64,000 bases of DNA from Polynucleobacter sp. MWH-Berg-3C6 (GCF_018881855.1 NZ_JACVPN010000004.1:1-64000), one strand, 5' to 3'; counted from the stretch's first letter, positions 33,468 through 45,103 are shown. Numbers and translations: made by a program. The notes: generated from the sequence alone by a model not told the origin.

Positions 33468-34895
33468 ATGAGCAGCCTACAAAATCCCTCCGCCTTGAAT
33501 TCAATCAACCCCTTGGGTTTTTGGGACGGTGCGCTTAGCACCCTTTCCCGCGAGCTGTCGCCCCAACAGTTTAAAACATGGATTCAGCCCTTAACTCTCG
33601 TATCTTTTGATGAGAGTGATCACTCACTAACTGTTGGCGCCCCAAACCGATTCAAGCTGGATTGGATTAAGAAAACATTTGCCGACCGCTTCCAAGAGTT
33701 GGCCTCCCAGTATTTTGGCTCGTCTATTAATATTAATTTTGTCCTCGATGTCGAGGTCGGCGCGGCGCCAGTTGCGGCGCCAGCAATTATCGAAAGCGCC
33801 CCTCCAGAGCAGCAAACGAACAATACATCCGAAGAGGCCACATCTCTGGAAGAGGGGGCCTTTGAGATTGAGGATCACTCCAAACTCAACCCTAACCTTA
33901 CTTTTGAAACTTTTGTTACCGGCAAAGCAAACCAACTTGCCAGGGCGGCCTCTATTCAGGTTGCGCACAACCCAGGTAGCTCATATAACCCAATGTTTTT
34001 ATACGGTGGTGTTGGTCTGGGCAAAACACACCTAATTCATGCGATTGGTAATCACCTTTTAAAAGAAAAACCCAATGCGCGCATACGCTATATCCACGCC
34101 GAGCAATATGTATCGGATGTTGTGCGAGCTTACCAACAAAAAGCTTTTGATCGCTTTAAGCGGTACTACCACTCCCTTGATTTATTGTTAATTGACGATA
34201 TCCAATTCTTTAGCGGTAAATCAAGAACTCAGGAAGAGTTTTTTTATGCTTTTGAGGCGCTTTTAAGCAACAAAGCCCAAGTCATCATCACCAGCGATAC
34301 CTACCCAAAAGAGATGGCAGGCATTGATGATCGACTAATTTCACGTTTTGATTCTGGTTTAACAGTTGCCATTGAGCCGCCCGAGCTCGAAATGCGGGTC
34401 GCTATCTTGATGAAGAAGGCGATTAGTGAGGGCATCCCAATGAGTGAAGATGTGGCCTTCTTTGTAGCAAAGCACTTACGCTCCAATGTCCGAGAGCTTG
34501 AGGGGGCGCTGAGAAAGATATTGGCCTTTGTACGCTTTCATGGCCGTGAGGTCACCATCGAGGTCGCTAGAACCGCACTGAAAGATCTTCTATCAATACA
34601 AAACCGACAAATCTCGGTCGAAAATATTCAAAAAGCTGTGGCTGATTTTTACAGTATTAAGGTCGCTGATATGTACTCAAAGAAGCGACCAGCCAACATT
34701 GCTCGCCCACGGCAAATTGCGATGTTTATGGCGAAAGAATTAACCCAAAAGAGCCTGCCTGAGATTGGTGAACTCTTTGGGGGTAGGGACCACACAACGG
34801 TTTTGCATGCGGTTCGGAAAATTGCGGATGAGCGCGCGCATGATGGGCAGTTAAATCACGAAATCCACGTCATTGAACAAACTTTGAAGGCTTGA
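33468..34895 (+). CDS. dnaA: Chromosomal replication initiator DnaA
   Basis: Initiator ATPase that binds the DnaA boxes on both sides of this gene and opens the origin. Domain I is N-terminal ([25 protein letters not shown]). The AAA+ domain has [17 protein letters not shown] (Walker A) and [14 protein letters not shown] (Walker B). The C-terminal DNA-binding domain carries the signature [15 protein letters not shown]. The ATG at 33468 gives 475 residues. An upstream in-frame TTG at 33423 lies inside a DnaA box and is unlikely. Confidence 0.98.
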   Translation: MSSLQNPSALNSINPLGFWDGALSTLSRELSPQQFKTWIQPLTLVSFDESDHSLTVGAPNRFKLDWIKKTFADRFQELASQYFGSSININFVLDVEVGAAPVAAPAIIESAPPEQQTNNTSEEATSLEEGAFEIEDHSKLNPNLTFETFVTGKANQLARAASIQVAHNPGSSYNPMFLYGGVGLGKTHLIHAIGNHLLKEKPNARIRYIHAEQYVSDVVRAYQQKAFDRFKRYYHSLDLLLIDDIQFFSGKSRTQEEFFYAFEALLSNKAQVIITSDTYPKEMAGIDDRLISRFDSGLTVAIEPPELEMRVAILMKKAISEGIPMSEDVAFFVAKHLRSNVRELEGALRKILAFVRFHGREVTIEVARTALKDLLSIQNRQISVENIQKAVADFYSIKVADMYSKKRPANIARPRQIAMFMAKELTQKSLPEIGELFGGRDHTTVLHAVRKIADERAHDGQLNHEIHVIEQTLKA

Positions 34896-35158
34896 TTTTT
34901 GCTTGTGGATAAAGGTGTGGACAACCCTAGGGATAAGTTTGGGGATTGTGTGTGGATAAATTGTGGAAAGACTCAGCTTCATGCAAAAATAGGGTATTGA
35001 AAAAAGGTTATCCACTTTTTATGCAGTGCTTATACAAAGGTTTTCCACAGGTTTTTTGTCTTCTAATGCTTTGATTTATATAGGTTTTTTAAGTTATCCA
35101 CGGAAATAAGAAGCCTTATTACTATTACTACTAAGATATATACAAGGATTTAAAAGCA
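34896..35158. other. oriC: Replication origin oriC (dnaA-dnaN intergenic)
   Basis: This gap holds DnaA boxes in both orientations: TGTGGATAA at 34904 and 34951, TGTGGACAA at 34916, a weak TGTGGAAAG at 34962, TTATCCACT at 35008, TTTTCCACA at 35041 and TTATCCACG at 35094. AT-rich stretches follow, ending in a DnaA-trio-like element (35116-35135). Together with the flanking dnaA and dnaN genes this identifies the chromosomal origin. Confidence 0.9.
35116..35135. promoter_or_regulatory. DnaA-trio-like unwinding element
   Basis: TTATTACTATTACTACTAAG is a run of TA-centred triplets 13 bp after the last DnaA box (35094-35102). The arrangement of box, short spacer and triplet run matches the DnaA-trio elements described at bacterial unwinding sites such as that of Bacillus subtilis. 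It marks the likely strand-opening point. Confidence 0.65.
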
Positions 35159-36274
35159 ATGCAACTCGTTAACACTTCTCGCGATAACTTACTAAAACCA
35201 CTTCAGGTTGTTAGTGGGATTGTTGAACGTAGACACACACTTCCAATCCTGGCAAATCTTCTGTTTAAAAAGAGCGGTGAAAAAGTGTCTTTCGTCTCTA
35301 CTGATATTGAAATCCAAATTACCACTAATGCAAATTTTGGTGTTGGTACGGAAGATGTGACTACAACAGTTGCTGCCAGAAAGTTGTTGGATATTTTGCG
35401 CGCACTTCCTGAGGGCCCTGTTTCCTTAAATTTAAAAGACAACCGTATGGTTGTGCAAAGTGGAAAAAGCCGCTTCTCATTACAAACTTTATCTGCGGCA
35501 GAATTTCCAGTAATGCAAAGTGTTGGTGAGGTAACTGCTGCTTGGAAGATGTCACAGAAAAGTTTTCGCCAGCTAATTAGCCAAGTTCATTTTTCAATGG
35601 CGCAACAAGATATTCGTTATTACCTTAATGGAATGCTTTTGGTTATTGAGGGTAAAGAAGTTGTAGCGGTAGCAACGGATGGCCATCGCCTAGCCTACTC
35701 TCAAGTTGAGTTGGCTGAAGCGCCCTCTGGTTCCGGCCAAAGGCAGGAAATCATTATTCCTCGTAAAACAATCTTAGAGTGCCAACATCTTTTAGAGGAT
35801 TCTGATGAGTTGTTAGAAATTAGCCTTACTGCAAATCAAGTGAAGTTTGCTTTTGGTGATATTGAATTAATTTCTAAATTGGTAGAAGGTAAATTCCCAG
35901 ACTTCCAAAGAGTAATTCCAAAAGGGCATAAAAATACTTTAGTTGTTGGTCGAGACGTTTTGCAGTCAGCGCTACAACGTGCTGCTATTTTGACTACAGA
36001 TAAATTTAAAGGTGTTCGCTTCTCTTTATCCCCCAATCGAATTACCGTTCAATCTACTAATGCTGAACAAGAAGAGGCGCAAGAAGAGATTGAAACTGAA
36101 TACAGTGGGGATACTGTGGAGATTGGGTTTAACGTAAGCTACCTTTTGGATGTTTTATCTAACCTCAAGAATGAAAAAATTCAAATTAGTTTGGGTGATG
36201 CAAATAGTAGTGCTGTGATTACTCTGCCTGGCTCAGAGAGCTTCAAGTATGTTGTGATGCCAATGCGTATTTAA
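35159..36274 (+). CDS. dnaN: DNA polymerase III beta subunit (sliding clamp)
   Basis: Processivity clamp of the replicative polymerase, also used for repair and initiation control. Length 371 residues with the three clamp domains. Typical pieces include the N-terminal RDNLLKPLQVVSGIVERRHTLPILANLL, VATDGHRLA in the second domain and the C-terminal YVVMPMRI. It begins after the origin and is followed by gyrB with an 11-bp gap. Confidence 0.98.
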   Translation: MQLVNTSRDNLLKPLQVVSGIVERRHTLPILANLLFKKSGEKVSFVSTDIEIQITTNANFGVGTEDVTTTVAARKLLDILRALPEGPVSLNLKDNRMVVQSGKSRFSLQTLSAAEFPVMQSVGEVTAAWKMSQKSFRQLISQVHFSMAQQDIRYYLNGMLLVIEGKEVVAVATDGHRLAYSQVELAEAPSGSGQRQEIIIPRKTILECQHLLEDSDELLEISLTANQVKFAFGDIELISKLVEGKFPDFQRVIPKGHKNTLVVGRDVLQSALQRAAILTTDKFKGVRFSLSPNRITVQSTNAEQEEAQEEIETEYSGDTVEIGFNVSYLLDVLSNLKNEKIQISLGDANSSAVITLPGSESFKYVVMPMRI

Positions 36275-36279
36275 CTTAG

Positions 36280-38784
<2,505 letters not shown>

Positions 38785-38786
38785 AT

Positions 38787-39281
38787 ATGAAATCAAAAAA
38801 AATAACACCCCCCAAGGTGGATCGGTCTTCTATTGTTGTTAAATCCTCGCCCATTCATGGCAAGGGCGTTTTTGTAGCAAAGCCAATTAAAAAAGGCCAA
38901 GCAATCATTGAATACAAAGGGGAGCGCATTAGCTGGAAGCTGGCTATCAAGCGTCATCCGCATGATAAGAAAGACCCCAACCATACCTTTTATTTTTCTT
39001 TAGATGATGGCCGAGTGATTGATGCAAAGTATGGTGGCAACGCTGCCCGTTGGATCAACCACTCTTGCAAGCCAAGCTGTGAGACCAAAGAGGGTATATA
39101 TGATGGTGAGCCACGAGTTTTTATTTACGCCAAGCGCGCACTAAAGATTGGCGAAGAGCTTTTTTATGACTACTCTCTTGATGTTGATGGCCGCGTTACC
39201 AAGCAGATGAAAAAAGACTACGAGTGCCGTTGTGGCGCCAAAAAATGTCGCGGCACAATGCTTGCCATTGAAGAAAAGTAA
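38787..39281 (+). CDS. SET-domain protein (putative lysine methyltransferase)
   Basis: SET-domain protein of 164 residues, a fold that transfers methyl groups from AdoMet to lysines. Seen in order: SPIHGKGVFVAKPIKKGQ (N-SET, AdoMet contact), GGNAARWINHSCKPSCE (the RxxNHxC core), GEELFYDYSLD (catalytic Tyr) and a post-SET Cys cluster CRCGAKKCRGTM. All core elements are intact. Such genes occur in scattered bacteria; the substrate here is unknown. It begins 2 bp after gyrB and is probably co-transcribed with it. Confidence 0.9.
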   Translation: MKSKKITPPKVDRSSIVVKSSPIHGKGVFVAKPIKKGQAIIEYKGERISWKLAIKRHPHDKKDPNHTFYFSLDDGRVIDAKYGGNAARWINHSCKPSCETKEGIYDGEPRVFIYAKRALKIGEELFYDYSLDVDGRVTKQMKKDYECRCGAKKCRGTMLAIEEK

Positions 39282-39295
39282 GACACCGATAACCC

Positions 39296-39520
39296 ATGTT
39301 GTATGTAAGTATTCAGGAGCTTGAGGCCGCCATTAATTATTGGCGCAGCCAATCCCCAGCAGAAGGTGAGGAGCTTCGTTTGTGTCCCGAAGCTGCTGCC
39401 CTTGCAAAACCTTACGCACTAATGATTGTTCAGGGCGCACAACGCGTTCCATTGGATGTTTTGGATGAGCTTGCGCGCACCGCAATTCAAAAATTTATAA
39501 AAATCAACCAAAACTCATAG
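39296..39520 (+). CDS. DUF3717 family protein
   Basis: Small protein of 74 residues with SIQELEAAINYWRSQSPAEGEELRLCPEAAALAKPYALMI, the pattern of the betaproteobacterial DUF3717 family. Function unknown; it is helical and without catalytic residues I can recognise. It is 14 bp downstream of the SET-domain gene on the same strand, and a 95-bp gap with a new ribosome-binding site separates it from the transporter genes. Confidence 0.8.
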   Translation: MLYVSIQELEAAINYWRSQSPAEGEELRLCPEAAALAKPYALMIVQGAQRVPLDVLDELARTAIQKFIKINQNS

Positions 39521-39615
39521 GGCCCAAGTATTAATGGGTTTAGGGTTATTGCTATATAAAGCAGGTCTATCTTGGGTTATCCTCAAACTCTTGCCTCAAA
39601 TGAGGGGTAGGGGGC

Positions 39616-40383
39616 ATGAGATTGCAAGAAACAATATTAAAAACAATTGGGCTTGGCAAATCCTTTAAGGGGTTTTCCGCTGTTAGTGATGTAAACCTGG
39701 ATGTAAGCAGGGGGACCATTCACGCCTTAATTGGCCCAAATGGGGCTGGCAAAACCACCTGTTTTAATTTGTTAACCAAATTTCTTGAGCCCAGTAGCGG
39801 GCAAATTTTATTTAATGGACTCGACATTACAAACGAGGCTCCGGCGCAGATAGCACGAAGGGGCGTTATCCGTTCTTTTCAGATTTCTGCTGTTTTTCCA
39901 CATTTGACTGTGCTCGAAAATGTTCGTGTTGCACTGCAGCGAGGATTGGGCACAGAGTTTAATTTTTGGAAATCAGGCGATTCATTGCGGGTGCTTAATG
40001 AGCGTGCTCTTGAGCTCTTGCACGAGGTTGGCCTAGAGGGTTTTGCCAATGAAGAAACTCTCAATTTAGCCTATGGTCGCAAAAGAGCTCTCGAGATTGC
40101 CACAACTTTAGCTATGGAGCCAGAGTTGATGCTGCTTGATGAGCCTACCCAGGGAATGGGTCACGAAGATGTGGAGCGCGTAACAGAGCTAATTGATCGG
40201 GTGGCCAAGGGCCGCACGATATTGATGGTAGAGCACAATATGAAGGTGGTTTCTTCTATTGCGGATCGCATCACTGTATTGCAGCGAGGCTCAGTTTTGG
40301 CTGAAGGCTCTTATCACGAGGTATCAAACAACCCACTGGTGGTTGAGGCCTACATGGGCAGCCACGGGGGCGACAAGCTATGA
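39616..40383 (+). CDS. ABC transporter ATPase, LivG type
   Basis: ATP-binding subunit of 255 residues of a branched-chain-amino-acid-type (HAAT) ABC importer. Walker A IGPNGAGKTTCFNLLTKF, Walker B LMLLDEPTQGM, and the variant signature LAYGRKRALEIA, usual for LivG-like proteins. The C-terminal HNMKVVSSIADRI is also characteristic. GAGGGGTAGGGGG before the ATG is a very strong ribosome-binding region. It overlaps the second ATPase gene by four bases and heads a five-gene transport operon. Confidence 0.92.
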   Translation: MRLQETILKTIGLGKSFKGFSAVSDVNLDVSRGTIHALIGPNGAGKTTCFNLLTKFLEPSSGQILFNGLDITNEAPAQIARRGVIRSFQISAVFPHLTVLENVRVALQRGLGTEFNFWKSGDSLRVLNERALELLHEVGLEGFANEETLNLAYGRKRALEIATTLAMEPELMLLDEPTQGMGHEDVERVTELIDRVAKGRTILMVEHNMKVVSSIADRITVLQRGSVLAEGSYHEVSNNPLVVEAYMGSHGGDKL

Positions 40384-41084
40384 GCGCTATGGCCCTAGAG
40401 GTTAAAAATTTAGAGTCTTGGTATGGGGAGTCTCATATTCTGCATGGCGTGAATTTCGCTGTGCGCGATGGAGAGGTTGTCACCCTATTGGGCAGAAATG
40501 GTGCTGGCCGAAGCACGATCCTTAAAACCATTTTGGGCCTTACAAGCAAGAGAACGGGTTCTGTGGGGGTTTATGGCACCGAAACAATCTCCATGCCGAC
40601 TTACAAAATTGCTCGTTTAGGTGTTGGTTATTGCCCTGAAGAGCGGGGTATTTTTGGAAGTCTAAGCGCCGAAGAAAATCTTTTGCTGTTACCAGAAATT
40701 GCGCCAGGCGGGATGGGTTTGGATGAGATTTATGAAATGTTTCCAAACTTATATGAAAGACGGAACAGTCCAGGAACGAGATTGTCTGGTGGTGAGCAGC
40801 AAATGTTGGCTATGGCGCGCATTTTAAGGACGGGCGCCAAATTATTGCTGCTCGATGAAATTACAGAAGGCTTGGCCCCTGTGATTGTGCAAAAACTAGG
40901 TGAAGTTGTAACCAGCTTGCGCAATAAAGGGTTCACGATTGTTCTGGTTGAGCAAAATTTCCGCTTTGCTGCACCCTTGGCTGATTGCCATTATGTGGTT
41001 GAGCATGGAAATGTGGTTGAGGTGGTGCAACAGAGTGAGCTTGCTGCAAAAGCATCCTTATTAAATGAGTATCTTGGTGTTTAG
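40380..41084 (+). CDS. ABC transporter ATPase, LivF type, with Walker A Arg
   Basis: Second ATP-binding subunit of the same importer, 234 residues. The signature LSGGEQQMLAMARIL and Walker B LLLLDEITEGLAP are present (DEIT in place of DEPT). The Walker A motif reads GRNGAGRST, with Arg where the invariant Lys is expected. I recall similar Arg forms in some betaproteobacterial LivF proteins, so the subunit may still bind nucleotide or act as a degenerate partner of the LivG-type ATPase. Four-base ATGA overlap with the upstream gene. Confidence 0.92.
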   Translation: MSAMALEVKNLESWYGESHILHGVNFAVRDGEVVTLLGRNGAGRSTILKTILGLTSKRTGSVGVYGTETISMPTYKIARLGVGYCPEERGIFGSLSAEENLLLLPEIAPGGMGLDEIYEMFPNLYERRNSPGTRLSGGEQQMLAMARILRTGAKLLLLDEITEGLAPVIVQKLGEVVTSLRNKGFTIVLVEQNFRFAAPLADCHYVVEHGNVVEVVQQSELAAKASLLNEYLGV

Positions 41085-41106
41085 TTCTGATCTATAGGAG
41101 ATAGAA

Positions 41107-42333
41107 ATGAAGTTAAAGCAAATAACCGCGTGTCTGGTTGCAGCAACCATGTTTGGTGGCAATCCAGCCTTCGCACAAAGCGGTGCAAAAGTGAGCGGGG
41201 ATGTAGTTAAGATCGGCGTATTAACCGATCTTTCCTCTACCTATTCTGATTTGGCTGGGCCTGGAGCTGTAATCGCGGCAAAAATGGCAATTGCCGATTT
41301 TTCTAAAGACGGCACTGTTATTGGTAAAAAGATTGAGCTTTTAAGCGCAGATCATCAAAACAAGGCTGATATTGCTGCAAACAAGGCTCGTGAGTGGTAC
41401 GACAAAGATGGTGTTGACGTGATTGTTGAGTTGGTTTCAACCAACGTTGCGCTTGCTGTAATGGAAGTGGCTGAGCAAAAGAACAAAATTACCCTGGTAT
41501 CTGGTGCAGCATCTTTGCCGATTACCAATGAAAAATGCACTGCCAACAACGTTCACTGGACGTATGACACGTATGCGCTTTCAAACGGTACAGCGAAGGC
41601 GGTTGTAAAGCAGGGTAAAAAGAATTGGTATTTCTTAACTGCTGATTACGCATTCGGTGCCGCCTTAGAAAGAGATTCAACCAACGTTCTTACGGCCAAC
41701 GGCGGTAAGGTATTGGGAACCAGCAAGCACCCGTTTCCTAACAGCGACTTCTCTTCATACCTCTTAAAGGCTCAGGCTAGTGGCGCAGACGTTGTTGCAC
41801 TTGCGAATGCTGGTCAAGACACCATTAATAGTGTGAAACAGGCCTCAGAGTTTGGTATCAACAAAAAACAAACCGTTGTTCCTTTGTTGATGTTTATTAC
41901 CGATGTTCACTCTTTAGGTTTAAATGCCGCACAAGGCATGTACCTAACCGAGGGCTTCTATTGGGATAAGGACGACAAGACCCGCGCTTTCGCAAAACGC
42001 TTCATCTTGCAACATAAGCGTATGCCATCCAGCGTTCAGGCTGGCGTTTACTCTTCAGTTCTTGCCTACTTAAATGCAGTACAAAAGGCCGGCACGGATG
42101 ATACTCAGGCTGTAATGAAGGCTCTTAAGTCCACCAACATTGATGACGGTCTTTTCAAAGGCAAGATTCGTGCTGATGGTAAGTTTGAGCATGATATGTA
42201 TCTGCTTGAAGTGAAGAAGCCTTCTGAGTCAACAAGCCCATGGGATTATTACAACGTTCGTGCAGTGATTCCTGCTGCTGAAGCGACACAACCACTTTCA
42301 TTGTCACGATGCAAGTTGGTTACTAATAAGTAA
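41107..42333 (+). CDS. ABC transporter periplasmic substrate-binding protein
   Basis: LivK-type (type I fold) binding protein of 408 residues with a signal peptide (about 1-23, cleaved after NPAFA). VVKIGVLTDLSSTYSDLAGPGAV and AKMAIADF near the start, and WYFLTADYAFGAALERD in the middle, are typical of the Peripla_BP_6 family. The ligand could be a branched-chain amino acid, an amide or an aromatic acid; the sequence does not decide. It is followed by both permease genes. Confidence 0.9.
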   Translation: MKLKQITACLVAATMFGGNPAFAQSGAKVSGDVVKIGVLTDLSSTYSDLAGPGAVIAAKMAIADFSKDGTVIGKKIELLSADHQNKADIAANKAREWYDKDGVDVIVELVSTNVALAVMEVAEQKNKITLVSGAASLPITNEKCTANNVHWTYDTYALSNGTAKAVVKQGKKNWYFLTADYAFGAALERDSTNVLTANGGKVLGTSKHPFPNSDFSSYLLKAQASGADVVALANAGQDTINSVKQASEFGINKKQTVVPLLMFITDVHSLGLNAAQGMYLTEGFYWDKDDKTRAFAKRFILQHKRMPSSVQAGVYSSVLAYLNAVQKAGTDDTQAVMKALKSTNIDDGLFKGKIRADGKFEHDMYLLEVKKPSESTSPWDYYNVRAVIPAAEATQPLSLSRCKLVTNK

Positions 42334-42347
42334 TTCATCCCTTAAGC

Positions 42348-43268
42348 ATGTTTGAACTTCTCGGAATTACCCCTCAAGGGCTGGTAGCCCAGCTCTTGGT
42401 GGGGCTTATCAATGGCTCGTTTTATGCCATATTGAGTTTGGGGCTGGCCATTATTTTTGGCCTTCTCAACATCATTAATTTTGCACACGGCGCCCAGTAC
42501 ACCATGGGTGCTTTTATTGCCTGGATTGGCCTAACTCAAATTAGCCAATGGCTGGGCTTTCCTGATTTATCGATTAATTATTGGTTTGCATTAATTATTG
42601 TTCCGCTTGTGTTGGCGGGGTTTGGTTTGATTCTTGAGCGCACGATGTTGCGTCGCTTGTATCACCTTGATCATTTGTATGGCCTCTTACTGACTTTTGG
42701 TCTGGCTTTAATTATTGAGGGCATGTTCCGTCATTGGTACGGAATTTCTGGCGAGAGCTATCCGGCCCCAGAACTTTTACAGGGCGCCATTCCACTGGAA
42801 TCGATTGGCATCATTTTGCCGAAATATCGTATGTGGGTGGTTGCTATTTCTTTGGTGGTTTGTTTCTCCACTTGGTATGTAATCGAGAGAACAAAGTTGG
42901 GCGCCTACTTGCGCGCCGGAACTGAAAACCCAAAACTACTCCAAGCTTTTGGTATCAATGTTCCTTTGATGATTTCTTTGGCTTACGCTTATGGCGTTGG
43001 CCTCGCTGGCTTTGCCGGTGTTTTGGCTGCCCCAATCTTTCAAGTTAACCCATTGATGGGTTCGAACCTGATTATTGTGGTGTTCGCAGTGGTAGTCATC
43101 GGTGGAATGGGCTCAATCATGGGCGCCATTTTGACTGGCCTGGGTTTGGGCCTGATTGAGGGGCTCACAAAAGTGTTCTACCCAGAGGCTTCTGGCGTAG
43201 TGATCTTTGTGATCATGGCAATTGTTTTGTTGATTCGTCCTGCTGGACTGTTTGGGCGGGAAAAATAA
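42348..43268 (+). CDS. ABC transporter permease, LivH type
   Basis: Inner-membrane permease of 306 residues with about eight hydrophobic segments. The family motif INFAHGAQYTMGAFIAW is near residue 45, with GLILERTMLRRLY and a C-terminal VVVIGGMGSIMGAILTGLGLGLIEGL, both standard for LivH. It follows the binding-protein gene by 14 bp and is 2 bp from the LivM-type gene. Confidence 0.94.
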   Translation: MFELLGITPQGLVAQLLVGLINGSFYAILSLGLAIIFGLLNIINFAHGAQYTMGAFIAWIGLTQISQWLGFPDLSINYWFALIIVPLVLAGFGLILERTMLRRLYHLDHLYGLLLTFGLALIIEGMFRHWYGISGESYPAPELLQGAIPLESIGIILPKYRMWVVAISLVVCFSTWYVIERTKLGAYLRAGTENPKLLQAFGINVPLMISLAYAYGVGLAGFAGVLAAPIFQVNPLMGSNLIIVVFAVVVIGGMGSIMGAILTGLGLGLIEGLTKVFYPEASGVVIFVIMAIVLLIRPAGLFGREK

Positions 43269-43270
43269 TC

Positions 43271-44200
43271 ATGAATCAAAAAACAAAACTGCTTTACGGC
43301 ATTCTAGTTTTAATTGCTTTGTTATTGCCGTTTCAGGACTTCATCTATTTGGTTTTTGCAATGAAGGTTTTGTGTTTTGCCCTATTTGCTTGTGCTTTCA
43401 ATTTGCTGCTTGGCTTCACCGGACTTTTATCCTTTGGTCACGCAGCATTTTTTGGAACTTCCGCTTACATTACTGCCTACCTTTGCAAAGAGGCGGGCTT
43501 TGCCCCGGAGCTGGGAATTGTCTTGGGTGTGCTTGGTTCGGGCGCGCTTGGATTCATCATTGGCTCTTTGGCAATTCGTCGCCAAGGCATTTATTTTGCA
43601 ATGGTTACCTTGGCTCTCTCGCAAATGATTTACTTTTTGGCGGTCCAGATGCCATTTACGGGCGGTGAAGATGGCATTCAAGGTGTACCGCGCGGAATGC
43701 TATTTGGTCTTATAGATCTAAAAAATGATGTCGCCATGTACTACTTTGTTCTTGCAGTTTTCTTGTTTGGTTTTGCGCTCATCATGCGCGCTGTTAACTC
43801 GCCATTTGGTCAGGTCTTAAAAGCAATTCGAGAAAATGAGCCGCGCGCTATTTCTTTGGGTTATGACGTTGATCGCTTCAAGCTAATGTCTTTTGTAATT
43901 TCAGCCGCCCTCTCTGGTTTGGCTGGGTCGATGAAGTCTTTGGTATTCCAATTAGCAACATTGACCGATGTTCATTGGCACATGTCTGGCGAAGTGGTGT
44001 TGATGACCTTGCTTGGTGGCATGGGAACTATTCTTGGCCCAGTGGTTGGTGCTGGCATCGTGGTGGGTTTGCAAAATTACTTAGCAAACATTGGTTCCTG
44101 GAGCACGATTGCAACAGGCTTTATTTTTGTGATTTGTGTCTTGGCATTCCGTCGCGGTGTAGTAGGCGAAATTGTTGCGCACTACAAAAACAAAAACTGA
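43271..44200 (+). CDS. ABC transporter permease, LivM type
   Basis: Second inner-membrane permease, 309 residues. It has LLGFTGLLSFGHAAFFGTSAY near residue 45, AIRENEPRAISLGYDVDRFK in the cytoplasmic loop and LLGGMGTILGPVVGAGIVVGL near the C terminus, as in LivM proteins. Together with the LivH-type gene it forms the channel. It ends the transporter operon and is followed by a GC-rich hairpin and a TSUP permease gene. Confidence 0.94.
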   Translation: MNQKTKLLYGILVLIALLLPFQDFIYLVFAMKVLCFALFACAFNLLLGFTGLLSFGHAAFFGTSAYITAYLCKEAGFAPELGIVLGVLGSGALGFIIGSLAIRRQGIYFAMVTLALSQMIYFLAVQMPFTGGEDGIQGVPRGMLFGLIDLKNDVAMYYFVLAVFLFGFALIMRAVNSPFGQVLKAIRENEPRAISLGYDVDRFKLMSFVISAALSGLAGSMKSLVFQLATLTDVHWHMSGEVVLMTLLGGMGTILGPVVGAGIVVGLQNYLANIGSWSTIATGFIFVICVLAFRRGVVGEIVAHYKNKN

Positions 44201-44231
44201 GTTTTTGTTTTTCCTTTTATTATTTGGTTTT

Positions 44232-44253
44232 AGTGCGGCGCACTCGCCGCACT
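44232..44253. repeat. GC-rich hairpin after transporter operon
   Basis: AGTGCGGCG and CGCCGCACT form a perfect 9-bp stem with the four-base loop CACT. It lies 32 bp after the LivM-type stop codon. No T-run follows, so termination at this site is possible but not the textbook form. Confidence 0.5.
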
Positions 44254-44314
44254 CATTTAAATAAAAGAGACTCTCATCGAATTTTCAATTTACATTTGGC
44301 CCCTGCTTCTAGCC

Positions 44315-45052
44315 ATGGCCTTTTTTGCTGGCTTAGTTGATGCAGTGGCTGGCGGCGGCGGCTTGATTCAGGTCCCGGCTTTGTTTGCGGCCTACCCAGA
44401 GGCCCCGCCAGCAACACTTCTTTCTACTAATAAAGTTTCTGCTATTGGCGGGACTCTCAATGCTGCGCGAAGATATTTGCGCCACGTTTCATTGCCATGG
44501 GCAATTGTTTTACCTGCGATCGTGGCTGGTTTTGTCGGTTCTCTTTTGGGCGCCAACGCCGTTAGCAATTTTCCGGCAGAGCCATTGCGAAAAGCTTTGC
44601 CGTTTTTACTGCTCTTTCTTTTGTTCTACACCTGGTTTCAGCCTTCATTGGGAGAGCAGCATGCGCCAAAGGAAAAGAGCCGCTTTCAGCAATTCAAAGC
44701 CGTTCTTCTGGGATTAATAATCGGTTTTTATGATGGCTTTTTCGGCCCCGGCACCGGCAGCTTTTTGCTGTTTGGCTTTGTGAGATTTTTTGCCTTTGAT
44801 TTTTTGCATGCCTCTGCCGCAACTAAGCTCGTGAACGTTGCAACAAACTTGGCAGCAATTCTGATGCTGGCTAGCCTTGGTCAAATTAATTGGCCTCTTG
44901 GCATTGCCATGATGATTGCCAATATTGCAGGTAGCCAATTTGGCAGTCGACTTGCAATTAAGCATGGGAGCGCCTTTGTCAGGAAGGCTTTCCTCTTAAT
45001 TGTGAGTGTGCTGATCCTCAAGTCTGCGTGGAATGCCTATTTCTTGAATTAA
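44315..45052 (+). CDS. TSUP (TauE/SafE) family membrane protein
   Basis: Sulfite-exporter-type (TSUP) inner-membrane transporter with seven to eight hydrophobic segments. Family motifs: FFAGLVDAVAGGGGLIQVPAL at the start and GFYDGFFGPGTGSFLLF in the second half. The first ATG (44315) gives 245 residues but cuts off most of the expected first membrane helix. The reading frame is open upstream to 44261 and encodes a hydrophobic IEFSIYIWPLLLA, without any ATG, GTG or TTG. A non-standard start such as ATC at 44276, preceded by AAAAGAGA, is possible. The substrate is unknown; the neighbouring importer is the only context. Confidence 0.85.
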   Translation: MAFFAGLVDAVAGGGGLIQVPALFAAYPEAPPATLLSTNKVSAIGGTLNAARRYLRHVSLPWAIVLPAIVAGFVGSLLGANAVSNFPAEPLRKALPFLLLFLLFYTWFQPSLGEQHAPKEKSRFQQFKAVLLGLIIGFYDGFFGPGTGSFLLFGFVRFFAFDFLHASAATKLVNVATNLAAILMLASLGQINWPLGIAMMIANIAGSQFGSRLAIKHGSAFVRKAFLLIVSVLILKSAWNAYFLN

Positions 45053-45103
45053 ATCAAAGACTTAAAAAACGCCGCTTATCTTTCTAGGTTTTTTCACCAC
45101 TTT

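Noticed and set aside
33423-33468. Upstream TTG start for dnaA
   Set aside because: It falls within a DnaA box, and the product would carry 15 extra residues not typical of DnaA. The ATG at 33468 fits domain I.
43252-43668. Open frame of 138 codons on the plus strand
   Set aside because: Another frame of the LivM-type permease gene; the product shows no family pattern.
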